Positions 53,501-62,907 of a stretch of 64,000 nt of DNA are shown here, in pieces. The notes beneath the pieces are model-generated. The model saw nothing but the letters and a program-made list of their open reading frames with translations. It was not told the origin of the DNA and did not search any database. How positions within the stretch are numbered: the stretch's first letter is position 1; every line of letters begins with the position of its first letter. This stretch comes from Desulfurivibrio dismutans (GTDB lineage: Bacteria; Desulfobacterota; Desulfobulbia; Desulfobulbales; Desulfurivibrionaceae), in contig NZ_JARGDQ010000004.1 of NCBI RefSeq assembly GCF_029210385.1, positions 62,001 through 126,000 of the forward strand, in the 5' to 3' direction. The position numbers and the translations under genes are program-made.

Positions 53501-53530
53501 GCAAATCGGGTTTAATTTCAGTCGCAAAAC

Positions 53531-53579
53531 AAAAAAAGCCCCTGATTATCCAACCGTTAGATAATCAGGGGCTTTTTTT
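53531..53579. terminator. Strong bidirectional terminator
   Basis: A perfect 20-bp stem (53531-53550 with 53560-53579) with a 9-base loop, A-run on the left and T-run on the right. It separates the convergent FKBP and chemoreceptor genes and can serve both strands. Confidence 0.95.
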
Positions 53580-53622
53580 GTTGTTTGTTAGCTGCCCCGG
53601 CTAAGCCGGGGCGTTAAGGAGC

Positions 53623-55575
53623 TTATGACTTATGCCCAAGCCGCGGGCGCTCCGTCGGCCCTTCTGGCTGCCAGTCCCAATCATCGTCGGGATCGTGGCT
53701 CGCAGCGGCGGGGTAGGCGGATGATTGTTGCCGCTTGCGGCCAAATACCATCTTCTCCAGTTCAGTCACCACCTTTTTAAGTTCTTCCGACTGGGCGCTC
53801 AACTCTTCCGAAGCGGCGGCGGACTCTTCGGCGGCGGCGGCGATACGCTGGGTGGAGTCGGAACTTTCATGGGTGGCTTCGGTGATCTGCTGCACCCCTT
53901 GGGCCTGCTGTTCGGTGGCCTCGGTGATGGCGGAGTTCTTATCGCCAATGGTGGTGGCGGTTTCAACGATATCATCGAAATCATGGTTAATTTCCTTCAG
54001 TGAACCGGCACAGGAGGTGATCCGGGCCACGGTGGTGTCCAGCAGTTGCTGTATCTGATTGGCCTCCTGGGCGGTTTTCATGGCCAGGTTCTTCACCTCG
54101 TCGGCCACCACCGCAAAACCGGCGCCGGCCTCACCGGCCCGGGCTGCTTCCACCGCCGCGTTCAAGGCCAGCAGGTTGGTCTGGAAGGCGATGGAGTCGA
54201 TGGTGGCGATGATGGAGCGGATCTGGCCACTGTCCTTTTCGATCTGGGTCATGCTTTGGGTCAGTTCAGCCAGGGCCTTGAGGGATTGGCCGGATTTTTT
54301 GATGTTTTCCTTCATCAGTTTTTCCGAACCCTCGGTAAGTTCTACGGTCTGGGCGCTTTGGGCGGCGATTTCCTCCAGGGCGGCGGAGGTTTCTTCCACG
54401 GAACTGGCCTGGTTGGAAGCGGTGTCGGACAGTGACTGTCTGCTGGAGGCAATTTCCTCAGCGGCGATGGCAACCTGGCTGGAACTGTTTTCCACCTCCC
54501 GGGCCGCTCTTTCCAAAGTGCGGGACAGCCGGATGGTCAGGGGCCAGGTGATCCCCAGGCCCACGGCCAGGCCCAGCATGATCACCAGCCCCATCCGGAC
54601 CTTGAGTCCCCAGGCGGTGTGCAGCAGCCCTTCGTCGGAAATCAGGTTGGCCGCCACGTGTTCCCTGATCCGGTGCAGAATGCTCTGCACTTCGGCCAGG
54701 GCAGCCAGGGTTTCCCGGGTGTAAGTGGTCTGGGCCGCCTGGTAGCCAGCCAGGTTGTCATCCAGCCAAGCCAGAGCTTTGTCGATGGCGGCCAGGGTGG
54801 CTTCGCCAGCCGGCAGGGTGATCTCACGGAAGTGTTCGATGGCGTCCTGGCGCCGGTCCTCGGCCAGTAACTCGTTGATCCGGATTACGCTTTCATGCAA
54901 CTGCTGGTGGGGTTCTTCAATCTCCTGCCAGAAGGCGGCCAACTCCGGGTTTTGCCTCTGCCGCTGCCGGAATTCGTCTGAATACAGCCAGCGGCCCAGG
55001 GCGCACTGGCGGGCATCGGTCTGCACCCGGGCGGCGGCAATTTCGGGATCCATCAGGGCGTCTTTAACGGTATGTAGCCATTCCAGGTGGCGGACCTTGA
55101 TGTTGCGCAGATAGTTGGTCAGGTGGTGGTCCGCCGGGCGGAACTGGGCTTCGATGCGGGCCGCCGACTGGTGAAGACGGAAGTGTGGTTGTTCCAGTTC
55201 CCGCAGCATGGGGGCCAGGCTGGGCAGCAGCTCTTCAGCCTCTTGCCGGGCTGAACCATACAGCCAGCGGCCCAAGGCGCACTGGCGGTCGTCGGTTGAA
55301 ACCTGCAACTGGGTAACCGAATCGTCGGTGAACAGGCTGTTGAGCTGGTTGGCCCACATTAAGTGGTCGACCTCTCGCTGGGCCAGTTCAGCGTCCAGCC
55401 GGTTGCTGTCGGCCACTTCGTTGGCGTCCCGGATAATAAAGTTGACCCCGATATAACTGGCCAGTCCGCTGAGCATCAGGATGCCGATCATCAGAATAAA
55501 GCCGGCGCTTATCTGCTGTTTGATGGTAAAACGGTCGAGCAGCGAGTCGATTGTTCGGTTCAGGTTTTTGAGCAT
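53623..55575 (-). CDS. Methyl-accepting chemotaxis protein with two CZB-like zinc-binding modules
   Basis: A 650-residue chemoreceptor: membrane helix 1 (about 24-44), an extracytoplasmic region with two CZB-type modules (HLMWANQL ... CALGRWLYG and HLEWLHTV ... CALGRWLYS, each with later His), helix 2 (about 330-350), HAMP-like linker, and the signalling hairpin around [23 protein letters not shown] modules bind zinc through His and Cys and normally lie in the cytoplasm; finding a tandem pair between the two membrane helices is unusual. The gene follows the STAS gene by 22 bases. Confidence 0.9.
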   Translation of the reverse strand: MLKNLNRTIDSLLDRFTIKQQISAGFILMIGILMLSGLASYIGVNFIIRDANEVADSNRLDAELAQREVDHLMWANQLNSLFTDDSVTQLQVSTDDRQCALGRWLYGSARQEAEELLPSLAPMLRELEQPHFRLHQSAARIEAQFRPADHHLTNYLRNIKVRHLEWLHTVKDALMDPEIAAARVQTDARQCALGRWLYSDEFRQRQRQNPELAAFWQEIEEPHQQLHESVIRINELLAEDRRQDAIEHFREITLPAGEATLAAIDKALAWLDDNLAGYQAAQTTYTRETLAALAEVQSILHRIREHVAANLISDEGLLHTAWGLKVRMGLVIMLGLAVGLGITWPLTIRLSRTLERAAREVENSSSQVAIAAEEIASSRQSLSDTASNQASSVEETSAALEEIAAQSAQTVELTEGSEKLMKENIKKSGQSLKALAELTQSMTQIEKDSGQIRSIIATIDSIAFQTNLLALNAAVEAARAGEAGAGFAVVADEVKNLAMKTAQEANQIQQLLDTTVARITSCAGSLKEINHDFDDIVETATTIGDKNSAITEATEQQAQGVQQITEATHESSDSTQRIAAAAEESAAASEELSAQSEELKKVVTELEKMVFGRKRQQSSAYPAAASHDPDDDWDWQPEGPTERPRLGHKS

Positions 55576-55597
55576 GACTGTCCTTCCTCCCTCCCGC

Positions 55598-55909
55598 TCA
55601 GCTTTGGCGGGTGATACTGAACAGGGTGTCCATCTTTAGTTCGGAAAACAGTTCGAACAGCGGTCCGGAAAGATTGACTACCCGCAATTTGCCGCCATTG
55701 CTGGCCAGGTGTTTGTAAAGCAACAGGATTTTGCCGATTCCCGAACTGCCGATATGTTTGACTCGGCTGCAGTCGATCTCCACTTCCTGAATACTGTCCA
55801 GGGGCAGCTGTTTGATCCTCTTTTTCAGTTCTTCCGCCCCCTTCTCGTCAACAACCCCTTCCAGGGAGATGCAAACCTTATTGTCGTTTTGGCTGGCTTC
55901 AATCTGCAT
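55598..55909 (-). CDS. STAS-domain protein (anti-sigma factor antagonist type)
   Basis: A 103-residue single STAS domain: beta start [20 protein letters not shown] and the phosphorylation loop [20 protein letters not shown] with a Ser-Ser pair at 55-56. Such proteins act in partner switching and are controlled by Ser phosphorylation. GAGGAG lies 9 bases before the ATG at 55909. First gene of a pair with the chemoreceptor. Confidence 0.88.
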   Translation of the reverse strand: MQIEASQNDNKVCISLEGVVDEKGAEELKKRIKQLPLDSIQEVEIDCSRVKHIGSSGIGKILLLYKHLASNGGKLRVVNLSGPLFELFSELKMDTLFSITRQS

Positions 55910-56281
55910 GGTGATCTTCTCCTCGGGCAACGGATCTGGAATTTTGCCGGCTGGGCCTTTTGGGGGATTGGCTGGATTACGGGACGAGCCGTTATGCTCT
56001 ATTTTGTTGTGATGTCAAAAAGTTATTCTCTTGTAAAGATTTATCAATGTATAAGAATAATGTTTTTTTGGCAAATAATTTTCTGGATCGTTTTTGTGAT
56101 GGCAAATTTTTTGTTGGTCCAGTCGAATTTAAGGGATGATTTTGTTGGTTGGATGCTGCATCATGGATGTTGCTGTTAAGTGGTTGCCGCTGCCCGTCCC
56201 AGGCGCTGTTTGCTGTTGTGCACATGAGGGCAGAGGTATTGGATGAGCAAGTTTGTTGGGGGCGGACGGAAGAGGTTCTTA
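55910..56281. other. AT-richer intergenic region between divergent genes
   Basis: This 370-bp gap separates the STAS gene (-) and the SIMPL gene (+). It is clearly more AT-rich than the rest of the window (for example around 56010-56140) and is expected to hold both promoters. I see no convincing gene, terminator or riboswitch in it. Confidence 0.5.
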
Positions 56282-57001
56282 ATGAAAAATTTACCATGGT
56301 TGTTGGCGGTGGTGATTGCTTTGCTGGTGCTGGTTCCTTTGGCGGCGGGGGCCAGCCGCGCCCCGCTTGGGCCGGATGACGGCTTTACGGTGCAGCTCAG
56401 CGCCTGGGCGGAGCAAGAAACGGTCAATGACCTGCTGACGGCCGTGCTGGTGGTGGAGCGCAGTGGTCCGGACAGCGCCCGGCTGGCGGTGGCGGTGGCC
56501 AACCTCATGCGTCGGGCCTTGGGCGAGGCCGACCGTTACCCTGAGGTCAAGGTGAGTAGCGCCGCCTACGCCACCCAGCCGGTTTACCAGCGTCAGGACG
56601 GTAAAAATGAAAGGGTGGGCTGGCGGGTTCGACAGTCGTTGCAGCTTGAGAGCACCGAGGTGGAAAGGGCGGTGGAACTGATCGGGCGGTTGCAGGCCTT
56701 TGATTTGCAGCTTACCGGCCTGCACTTTACCGTCTCCGAGCAAAAAAAGGAGCGGCTGCGGGCGGCTCTCACCGAGAGGGCCGTCGACGCTTGGCGTGGC
56801 CAAGCCGAAGCGGCGGTAAAGAGGCTCGGAGGTCGGGTTTGGCGGCCCCATGAAGTCCGGATCGATGACGAACGTCACCAGCCGGTGCAGCCCCTGCTGC
56901 GAGCCGAAGCCCTGTCGTTGAGCCAGCCCGTGGAACCGGCGGTGGAGGCCGGTACTTCCCGGCTTCGGGTTACGGTCAGCGGCACCGCCTGGGGCCGGTG
57001 A
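56282..57001 (+). CDS. SIMPL (DUF541) domain protein
   Basis: A 239-residue secreted protein: signal peptide (about 1-25, LPWLLAVVIALLVLVPLAAG), then a SIMPL domain with FTVQLSAWAEQETVNDLLTA, YATQPVYQRQDGKNERVGWR and the RVRQSLQLEST core. SIMPL proteins are periplasmic or outer-membrane oligomers of unclear function, some linked to oxidative stress. The ATG at 56282 is preceded by AGAGG. It stands alone, 110 bp before the GspE-like gene. Confidence 0.82.
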   Translation: MKNLPWLLAVVIALLVLVPLAAGASRAPLGPDDGFTVQLSAWAEQETVNDLLTAVLVVERSGPDSARLAVAVANLMRRALGEADRYPEVKVSSAAYATQPVYQRQDGKNERVGWRVRQSLQLESTEVERAVELIGRLQAFDLQLTGLHFTVSEQKKERLRAALTERAVDAWRGQAEAAVKRLGGRVWRPHEVRIDDERHQPVQPLLRAEALSLSQPVEPAVEAGTSRLRVTVSGTAWGR

Positions 57002-57112
57002 AAACTTTTCTTAGGCGGCCTGAAACAGTCATTGGCAAAAAATGTCTAACCTCCAAAAGACATGGGACGCACCGGTTGCCGAGAACCAAAAATGTTATTA
57101 CAGGATAGCAGG

Positions 57113-59086
57113 ATGAAGCGGCCCTGCCATAAAGTGCTAAGCTCCCAAGCGGATTTTCCTGTTCAGCGTGCCGACGGCGCTGGAATGGCGGACTTTGCTT
57201 GCCGATCGCTTGATGATTTTGCATATGCTGAAGGTGCTAAACACCTGCTGACGGTCTTTATCAGCCCGGAATACGCGCAAGAACATTTCGTCCTGCCGCT
57301 TTCATTCAGCGGCCAGGAACTCACCGTTGCTGTCATTGATTCCGAGCGCAGGGACGTCGTCCAAAGTCTGAAGAGGACTTATGAGCCCTTTTATATCTCG
57401 TGGGTTCTGATTGACGAGGGAAAATTCGCCGAACTTTATAACGATCTTTACCAGCGTCCGATTAAGGGACTGCCAACTACCGGTTTGCGAGCCGACACCA
57501 TGGCGCCCGCATCACGCGGTCAACATACGACTGGCAGCACGTCCGGCCAGAATCCGGAGCCGTCGGGCCCCCCCCCAAACGTCCACTCTGACGGTTCGGT
57601 CGACTTCCTTGACCACAAAGACTTGGTCAATGCCGTTATCTCCTCTGGCATTAAGCACCGGGCCAGCGAGATTCATTTTGAGCAGGAACAGGGTAGGGGA
57701 AAGCTGCGTTACCGTATAGACGGTGTACTTCGCGAGCTGGAACCGGGCTGGCTGCAGGAAAAAATCCAGGTCCAGCCGGACGCCTTTGTTTCCTGCCTTA
57801 AAGCTTTGGCCAACCTTGATCTATCCAGGCATCATCGGCCCCAAAACCGTGTTTTTCGTTTTGTCTGTTCCGAACCGTCCCTGTCTGGTCAGGACGATCT
57901 TCTGTTGCAACTGGCCACCTGCCCCTCCATCAACGGCGAAAATTGCACCATTAGAATTCTTGATGCGTGCCAAGTCCGGCCCGGCCTGGACATGCTCGAC
58001 CATTCCCCCCGGGTTTTGCAGTCTTTGAAGACTTTTCTGAGCAGTAAGACGGGATTGATCCTGGTTGCCGGCCCTCCCGGCAGCGGCAAGACCACCACCC
58101 TCTACGCCGCCCTGGAATTTCTGCGGGCCCCTTCCCGCAAAATAATCACGGCCGAGGATCCGATTGCCGGCCGTTTGCCCGGAGTCATGCAAGTGGCCGT
58201 CAACCCGGAAAGAGGGTTGACGGCGGCACGGTTGCTGCGCTCTTTCCTGCCGCTTGCCCCCGATGTCGTAATGCTCGATAAGCTTTGCGATTACGATTCG
58301 ATTCGTCTGGGGTTTGATGTAGCGCCCAAAGGCCCGCTTTTTTTGAGTTCGATGCCGGCGGCCGACAGTCTGGAGGTCCTGGCTCGCCTTGAGGCCGCCG
58401 GTATCAACCGTACCGAGATTGCCGCCGGCCTAAGCTGTGTGCTGGTCCAGCGGCTGGTGCGGCGGATCTGCCCTTCCTGCCGCGGCACCTATATTCCTGA
58501 AGCTGAAGAGTGGGGCCGGCTGTTTGCCGATTACCCCTCCCAACTCACTTTTTTTCGGGGAAAAGGTTGCGATGTTTGCGATTTCACCGGTTTTAAAGGC
58601 CGTACGATACTTTCCGAACTGCTGGTGCTCGATGTTACTGAAGCAGCCGCCTGGCGAGACGGCGGGGGTGATTTGCCGAACGCGGCGGGCAACGGCAACG
58701 GCGGCCTGCATTCCCTGCTCGATGATGGTCTGCTGAAATTGGCTGACACCACTCTGGCGGAAATCCTGCGGGTGGTGTCCGCCGCTGCGGTTGCGCGCTT
58801 TCGGCAACAGGCCGGTCTGGTTTCTATGGAGGAACTCAAAAAAGGCCGGAGTTTCCTGCTCTCTGATCCGATCGGTCAACAAGATCGCATCGACCGCATG
58901 TATGAATTTTACCGGGAACTGACCTTTGCCATGATGAAGACCAAGGTGGTTGAACGAGAACTTTTTCACCGCTTTATCTCCACCAGTTACGAGGAAATCA
59001 AGCGCTCGGCGCAAAACGGGGCGATCACCTTCAATTTTACCGGCGCAGGCGACAGGGTGCAGATTACGGCCATCCCCCGTTACTGA
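57113..59086 (+). CDS. GspE/PilB-like secretion ATPase with degenerate Walker B
   Basis: A 657-residue protein. The N-terminal ~130 residues resemble the MshEN-type domain, then a Pro/Gly linker, and the ATPase core from about 165: HRASEIHFEQ, RYRIDGVL, Walker A GPPGSGKTTT at 320-329, Asp box TAEDPIAGRLPGVMQVAVNP, a zinc tetracysteine (CPSCRGTY ... CDVCDF). At the Walker B, where relatives read VMVGEIRD, this protein reads VMLDKLCD, so the usual glutamate is missing. It may bind rather than hydrolyse ATP efficiently. The next gene is a MinD-like ATPase. ATG 57113 has AGGA 7 bases upstream; earlier starts are possible. Confidence 0.82.
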   Translation: MKRPCHKVLSSQADFPVQRADGAGMADFACRSLDDFAYAEGAKHLLTVFISPEYAQEHFVLPLSFSGQELTVAVIDSERRDVVQSLKRTYEPFYISWVLIDEGKFAELYNDLYQRPIKGLPTTGLRADTMAPASRGQHTTGSTSGQNPEPSGPPPNVHSDGSVDFLDHKDLVNAVISSGIKHRASEIHFEQEQGRGKLRYRIDGVLRELEPGWLQEKIQVQPDAFVSCLKALANLDLSRHHRPQNRVFRFVCSEPSLSGQDDLLLQLATCPSINGENCTIRILDACQVRPGLDMLDHSPRVLQSLKTFLSSKTGLILVAGPPGSGKTTTLYAALEFLRAPSRKIITAEDPIAGRLPGVMQVAVNPERGLTAARLLRSFLPLAPDVVMLDKLCDYDSIRLGFDVAPKGPLFLSSMPAADSLEVLARLEAAGINRTEIAAGLSCVLVQRLVRRICPSCRGTYIPEAEEWGRLFADYPSQLTFFRGKGCDVCDFTGFKGRTILSELLVLDVTEAAAWRDGGGDLPNAAGNGNGGLHSLLDDGLLKLADTTLAEILRVVSAAAVARFRQQAGLVSMEELKKGRSFLLSDPIGQQDRIDRMYEFYRELTFAMMKTKVVERELFHRFISTSYEEIKRSAQNGAITFNFTGAGDRVQITAIPRY

Positions 59087-59116
59087 TGCTTGATCGCCGC
59101 AATGAGGACAAACGTT

Positions 59117-59223
59117 GTCGGCGTCGCAAAAAGCCGCGCCGCCGACGGGGTGCGCTTTGTAACTGCTTGTTTTCGCGTTACCGACCAGCCCGCTTGGCGG
59201 GTTTTTGCGAGGCTATCAACGTT
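59117..59223 (+). repeat. 107-bp dispersed structured repeat, copy B
   Basis: Collinear with 925-1031 without gaps and differing at roughly a dozen positions. It keeps the 5' hairpin (GTCGGC/GCCGAC) and the CCCGC-TTG-GCGGG plus T-run hairpin. It lies between the GspE-like and MinD-like genes and can be read as an N-terminal extension of the latter. Confidence 0.8.
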
Positions 59224-59280
59224 CAGCAGGAGGTTCTTGGGCCTGGTGAACGGTTAACACAAGGAAATTACGGAGCCCCG

Positions 59281-60366
59281 ATGAGCAGAATCATTGCCGT
59301 TACCAGTGGCAAAGGAGGAACCGGAAAAACCACCCTGGCGGTCAACCTTGCCGTCCAGTTGGCGGAACTCGGCCATCGTACCTGCATCTTTGATGCCGAT
59401 CTGGGTACGGCCAATATCAACATTATGCTGGGGATCAACCCGAAAGCCGATATCGGCGATGTCGTTAATGGAAAAATGACCATTCACGATATCATGATTC
59501 ATGACCCCTCAGGGATCGATATTATTCCTGGCAGCAGCGGTGTCGAAAGCATCGCCAATCTTGGGGCCAAGAGGCTTGATTCTTTGGTTGCGGCCTTTGC
59601 CGATGCCGGCAGTTACGATTTTTATCTCTTCGATACCGGGGCCGGGATTTCCCGCCGGGTAATTGCCTTTTGCCTGGCCGCCGCCGAGTTGCTGCTGGTG
59701 ATCACCGATGAGCCAACTTCTCTGACCGATGCCTATTCCCTGCTCAAGGTGTTAAACCATCATAAATACGAGGGCCGGATCAAGGTGGTGGTAAATCGTT
59801 GCGCCGACCTTGAATCCGCGAGGAAGGTTTACCGGAGGTTTCGGGCGGCGGTTGATTTATACCTGGGTGTCGAGCTGGAACCTCTGGGCCTGGTTTTCCA
59901 GGATGAAGCCGTTTCCCTCTCCATGCAGCGGCAGAGCCCATTCATTAAGCTGTTTCCCGACTCCAAAGCTGCCGGTTGTGTAAGATCCCTGGCGCAGCGA
60001 CTGACCGGCGATCGCGCGAAAGAGACAGCACCGGCAGACATAGCTGCTTTCTGGAGCAATTGCGTCTCCTATTTCAACATGCCCCTGGAACTTCCGGGGC
60101 AGGACGCAGACCCGGAGGAGGATAACACCAGAACGGCAGACGCTCGCCAGGAGGAGATGCTCCGGGAAGTTAAGCGTTTGGCGGATAACTTTGCCGGCTT
60201 GACGGACGAGTTGACCAGCGCCTTAAAGAGCCTAGAAAAGGCCGGAAGAAGAGTAGAAAGCGAAGAAAGTGTACAGCATGAAGATGAGGCAGGTCAGCAG
60301 GCAGGGGAACGACCGATTTACTTTCTCGATCTGGAGGCCTTTGTCGCTGAAACCGAAAAAAAATAA
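59281..60366 (+). CDS. MinD/ParA-family ATPase (FlhG-like)
   Basis: A 361-residue ATPase with the deviant Walker A TSGKGGTGKTTLAVNLA, switch FDADLGTANINIMLG and GIDIIPGSS, all as in MinD/FlhG proteins. The C-terminal ~100 residues are charged and coiled-coil-like instead of a clear amphipathic membrane helix, ending YFLDLEAFVAETEKK. Likely roles are spatial positioning of a polar machine, and the GspE-like neighbour suggests a pilus or secretion apparatus. Start at ATG 59281 (GGAG upstream) aligns with the family; the longer frame is repeat-derived. Confidence 0.87.
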   Translation: MSRIIAVTSGKGGTGKTTLAVNLAVQLAELGHRTCIFDADLGTANINIMLGINPKADIGDVVNGKMTIHDIMIHDPSGIDIIPGSSGVESIANLGAKRLDSLVAAFADAGSYDFYLFDTGAGISRRVIAFCLAAAELLLVITDEPTSLTDAYSLLKVLNHHKYEGRIKVVVNRCADLESARKVYRRFRAAVDLYLGVELEPLGLVFQDEAVSLSMQRQSPFIKLFPDSKAAGCVRSLAQRLTGDRAKETAPADIAAFWSNCVSYFNMPLELPGQDADPEEDNTRTADARQEEMLREVKRLADNFAGLTDELTSALKSLEKAGRRVESEESVQHEDEAGQQAGERPIYFLDLEAFVAETEKK

Positions 60367-60408
60367 GGAGGCCGTGACTTCTTTTGTCAAAAAAAATGGA
60401 TAGAGAAA

Positions 60409-60484
60409 TGGTGCCCCCGGCAGGAATCGAACCTGCGACTCCAGGATTAGGAATCCTGTGCTCTATCCCCTGAGCTACGGGGGC
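60409..60484 (-). tRNA. tRNA-Arg (anticodon CCU)
   Basis: A 76-base tRNA: acceptor arms GCCCCCG/CGGGGGC, D arm with GCTCAGGGGATAGAGC, anticodon stem CAGGA/TCCTG with loop TTCCTAA (anticodon CCT), T arm GCAGGTTCGATTCCTGC, and encoded CCA end. It reads AGG codons. It lies between the MinD-like gene and the NAD(P)HX repair gene. Confidence 0.97.
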
Positions 60485-60677
60485 TTCTTGGTGAATGTCG
60501 GCATTGGCGCCGCCCGGAAAAGGGCAGCATCCGGCAAGGTTGCCGCAAGGCGTCCTGTTTAGCACAGGGTGGAAAAAAAGACAACAGGGCAAAAAAGCAG
60601 GGTCTCAATTTAGCTCCACCAGCTTAAACGTTTACCAGGCCCGATAAGCTGCCGGCAACAGAAAATAACGGAAAATA

Positions 60678-62261
60678 ATGATGAAACTGGCCAGCGCTGC
60701 GCAAATGCGGGAAGGCGATCGCCTTGCCATGGACGTTTTCGGGGTTCCCGGCCTGGTGTTGATGGAAAACGCCGGCCGGGCGGTGGTGGAGGTGGTGGCT
60801 CGCCGCTATGGTATTAAGGGTGACGGAGAAATTGCCGTGCTGGCCGGGCCCGGCAACAACGGCGGCGATGCTCTGGTGATTGCCCGTCATCTCCACCAGC
60901 GCGGGGCTCGGTCTTGGGTGTTGCTGCTGGTGGAGCCGGAACGGTTAACGGGTGATGCCGCCGCCAATTTCAGTGCCCTGCGGGAGTTGTCCGTGCCCGT
61001 GGAGGTAGTGACCGATAGTCAACGACTGCAAGCTTTGCAGGAGCGAGTGCTGGCCTCCCGGCTGGTGGTGGACGGGATTTTCGGTACCGGCCTGAGCCGG
61101 GAGTTGAGCGGCCGCTTCCGGGCGGCGGTGGAACTGCTGAATCGTTTCTCCGGTCCCGTGATTGCAGTGGATGCCCCTTCCGGCCTGGACAGCGACCACG
61201 GCCGGGTGCTGGGGGCGGCGGTGCGAGCCGATTGTACCGTTACCTTTGCTCTGGCCAAGCCTGGCCTGGTAACCTTTCCCGGCCGGGAGTGGGCTGGCGT
61301 GGTGGAGGTGGTGGATATCGGTATCCCGCCGGAAGTTTACCGCCGGCTTGAGCCCTTTCGGGAATTGTTGAGCCCCGCAGAGCTGGCCCCTTTGCTGCCG
61401 CGTCGCCAGGCATCGGCCCACAAGGGCAGTTTCGGGCATTTGCTGCTGCTGGCCGGTTCCCGGGGGATGACCGGCGCGGCCCTGCTGGCGGCGCGGGGGG
61501 CGCTGCGCAGCGGGGCTGGCCTGGTCAGCGCCTGTGTGCCCGAGAACCTTTTGGTGATTTTTGCCACGGCTCTGCCCGAACTGATGACCATCTCTTTGCC
61601 CAACTCGCCCACGGCGGCGGGGGCGGATGATCTGGAGGCGGTACAGGCGGCCTTGACCGGGAAAAGCGCCCTGGTCATGGGGCCGGGACTGGGCACGGCG
61701 CCGGCAACCGCCGCCCTGGTCCGGCAGCTTTACCGGACTCCGGCCCAGCCGTCGGTGCCCCAGGTGTTGGATGCCGATGCCCTGAATATCATGGCCGCGG
61801 ACCCGGAGTTGTTAAGTGCGCCGCCGGGAACTCGGATTTTGACCCCGCATCCGGGAGAAATGGCCAGCCTGCTGGGCGTTACCACCGCCGAGGTGCAGCA
61901 GGACCGGTGGCAGGCGGCTGCCGAACTGGCTGGCCGCCACCGGGTCTGGGTGGTGCTCAAAGGGGCAGGTACGGTGATCGCCGGGCCCGAGGGGCAACTG
62001 GCGGTTAACTCCACCGGTAATCCCGGCATGGCGGCTGGCGGCATGGGCGATGTCCTGGCCGGGCTGATCGGTAGCCTGCTGGCGCAAGGTTTGCCCCCCT
62101 GGCAGGCCGCCTGTCTGGGGGTTTATGTACACGGATTGGCCGGCGATCTGCTGGCCGCCGCCAGCGGCCTGAATTTCGGCTTTACCGCCTCGGAACTGGC
62201 GGATAAACTGCCGGCGGCTTTTGGTCGACTGACGAAAACCGGGGAGCGGGAAGGGCTGTGA
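60678..62261 (+). CDS. nnr: Bifunctional NAD(P)H-hydrate epimerase / ADP-dependent dehydratase
   Basis: A 527-residue repair enzyme. The N-terminal YjeF_N domain (about 1-215; ENAGRAVVEVV, LAGPGNNGGDALVIARHL, DGIFGTGLSRELSG, DAPSGLDSD) epimerises NAD(P)HX. The C-terminal YjeF_C domain (about 225-520; HKGSFGHLLLLAGSRGMTGA, LTPHPGEMASLLG, LKGAGTVIAGP, GNPGMAAGGMGDVLAG) dehydrates the S-form using ADP. Two adjacent ATGs (60678 and 60681) are possible starts. The next gene is a CBS protein 57 bp downstream. Confidence 0.95.
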   Translation: MMKLASAAQMREGDRLAMDVFGVPGLVLMENAGRAVVEVVARRYGIKGDGEIAVLAGPGNNGGDALVIARHLHQRGARSWVLLLVEPERLTGDAAANFSALRELSVPVEVVTDSQRLQALQERVLASRLVVDGIFGTGLSRELSGRFRAAVELLNRFSGPVIAVDAPSGLDSDHGRVLGAAVRADCTVTFALAKPGLVTFPGREWAGVVEVVDIGIPPEVYRRLEPFRELLSPAELAPLLPRRQASAHKGSFGHLLLLAGSRGMTGAALLAARGALRSGAGLVSACVPENLLVIFATALPELMTISLPNSPTAAGADDLEAVQAALTGKSALVMGPGLGTAPATAALVRQLYRTPAQPSVPQVLDADALNIMAADPELLSAPPGTRILTPHPGEMASLLGVTTAEVQQDRWQAAAELAGRHRVWVVLKGAGTVIAGPEGQLAVNSTGNPGMAAGGMGDVLAGLIGSLLAQGLPPWQAACLGVYVHGLAGDLLAAASGLNFGFTASELADKLPAAFGRLTKTGEREGL

Positions 62262-62318
62262 TTTTTATCACGTTTGGCTGATTTTTGCGCGGATATCAAT
62301 AGATAAGGAGAAATAAAC

Positions 62319-62768
62319 ATGCAACTTGCCAAGGATATCATGACCCAAGAGGTGATTACCGTCAGTCCCGATCTGCCGGTGGAAAAACTGGCCGCCCTGT
62401 TCTGGGAAAAGAGGATCAGCGGGGCGCCAGTGGTGGATGAACAGGGCAACCTGGTGGGGGTGGTGACCGAAAGTGACCTGATTGACCAGGCCAAAAAACT
62501 GCATATACCCACCGCCATCGCCGTGCTGGAGGCGGTGATCTTCCTGGAGCGGAGCCGCAAGGTGGAAGAGGAACTGAACAAAATGGCCGGCGGCAAGGTT
62601 AAAGACATCTGCACTCCCAAACCTGCCACCGTCGCCCCCGATACCCCTCTGGATGAAATCGCCACCATCATGGCTGAAAAACATCAGCATACCCTGCCGG
62701 TCATTGAGCAAGGCAAGCTGGTGGGGGTGGTGGGCAAGGCCGACATCATCCGGGCCCTGATCAAATAG
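62319..62768 (+). CDS. Tandem CBS-domain protein
   Basis: A 149-residue pair of CBS domains (AKDIMTQEVITVSPDLPVEK with NLVGVVTESDLID; VKDICTPKPATVAPDTPLDE with KLVGVVGKADIIRALIK). A helical insert (about 65-85) separates them. AAGGAG lies upstream of the ATG. Probably an adenylate-sensing regulator of unknown target, cotranscribed with nnr. Confidence 0.92.
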   Translation: MQLAKDIMTQEVITVSPDLPVEKLAALFWEKRISGAPVVDEQGNLVGVVTESDLIDQAKKLHIPTAIAVLEAVIFLERSRKVEEELNKMAGGKVKDICTPKPATVAPDTPLDEIATIMAEKHQHTLPVIEQGKLVGVVGKADIIRALIK

Positions 62769-62771
62769 TCC

Positions 62772-62880
62772 GTAAGCGATCACGGGGCACCGCCGAAAAC
62801 GGCGATCGGGCCGGCTCACGTGCTGATGAACACATCGCCGTCCCGCCTGCCGCAACCTGCGGCATCCCATGATCGCTTAC
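62772..62880. repeat. Palindromic element, full-length copy
   Basis: A 109-bp element starting GTAAGCGATCACGGGGCACC and ending in its imperfect inverse (62859-62880), arms matching at about 18 of 22 positions. The inner part contains CCGCAACCTG as in the 18625 copy. It sits between convergent genes, 3 bases after the CBS protein stop codon. Confidence 0.8.
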
Positions 62881-62907
62881 TAGCTTGTAACCGTTCGGCA
62901 GTTCAGC

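Noticed and set aside
59086-59280. N-terminal extension of the MinD-like protein
   Set aside because: It is largely encoded by the 107-bp repeat, and the same peptide-like sequence appears before aat, so it is repeat-derived.
60170-60592. 140-codon open frame on the minus strand with VAQGIEHRIPNPGVAGSIPA
   Set aside because: This peptide is the well-known false translation of a tRNA gene; the tRNA-Arg at 60409-60484 explains it.
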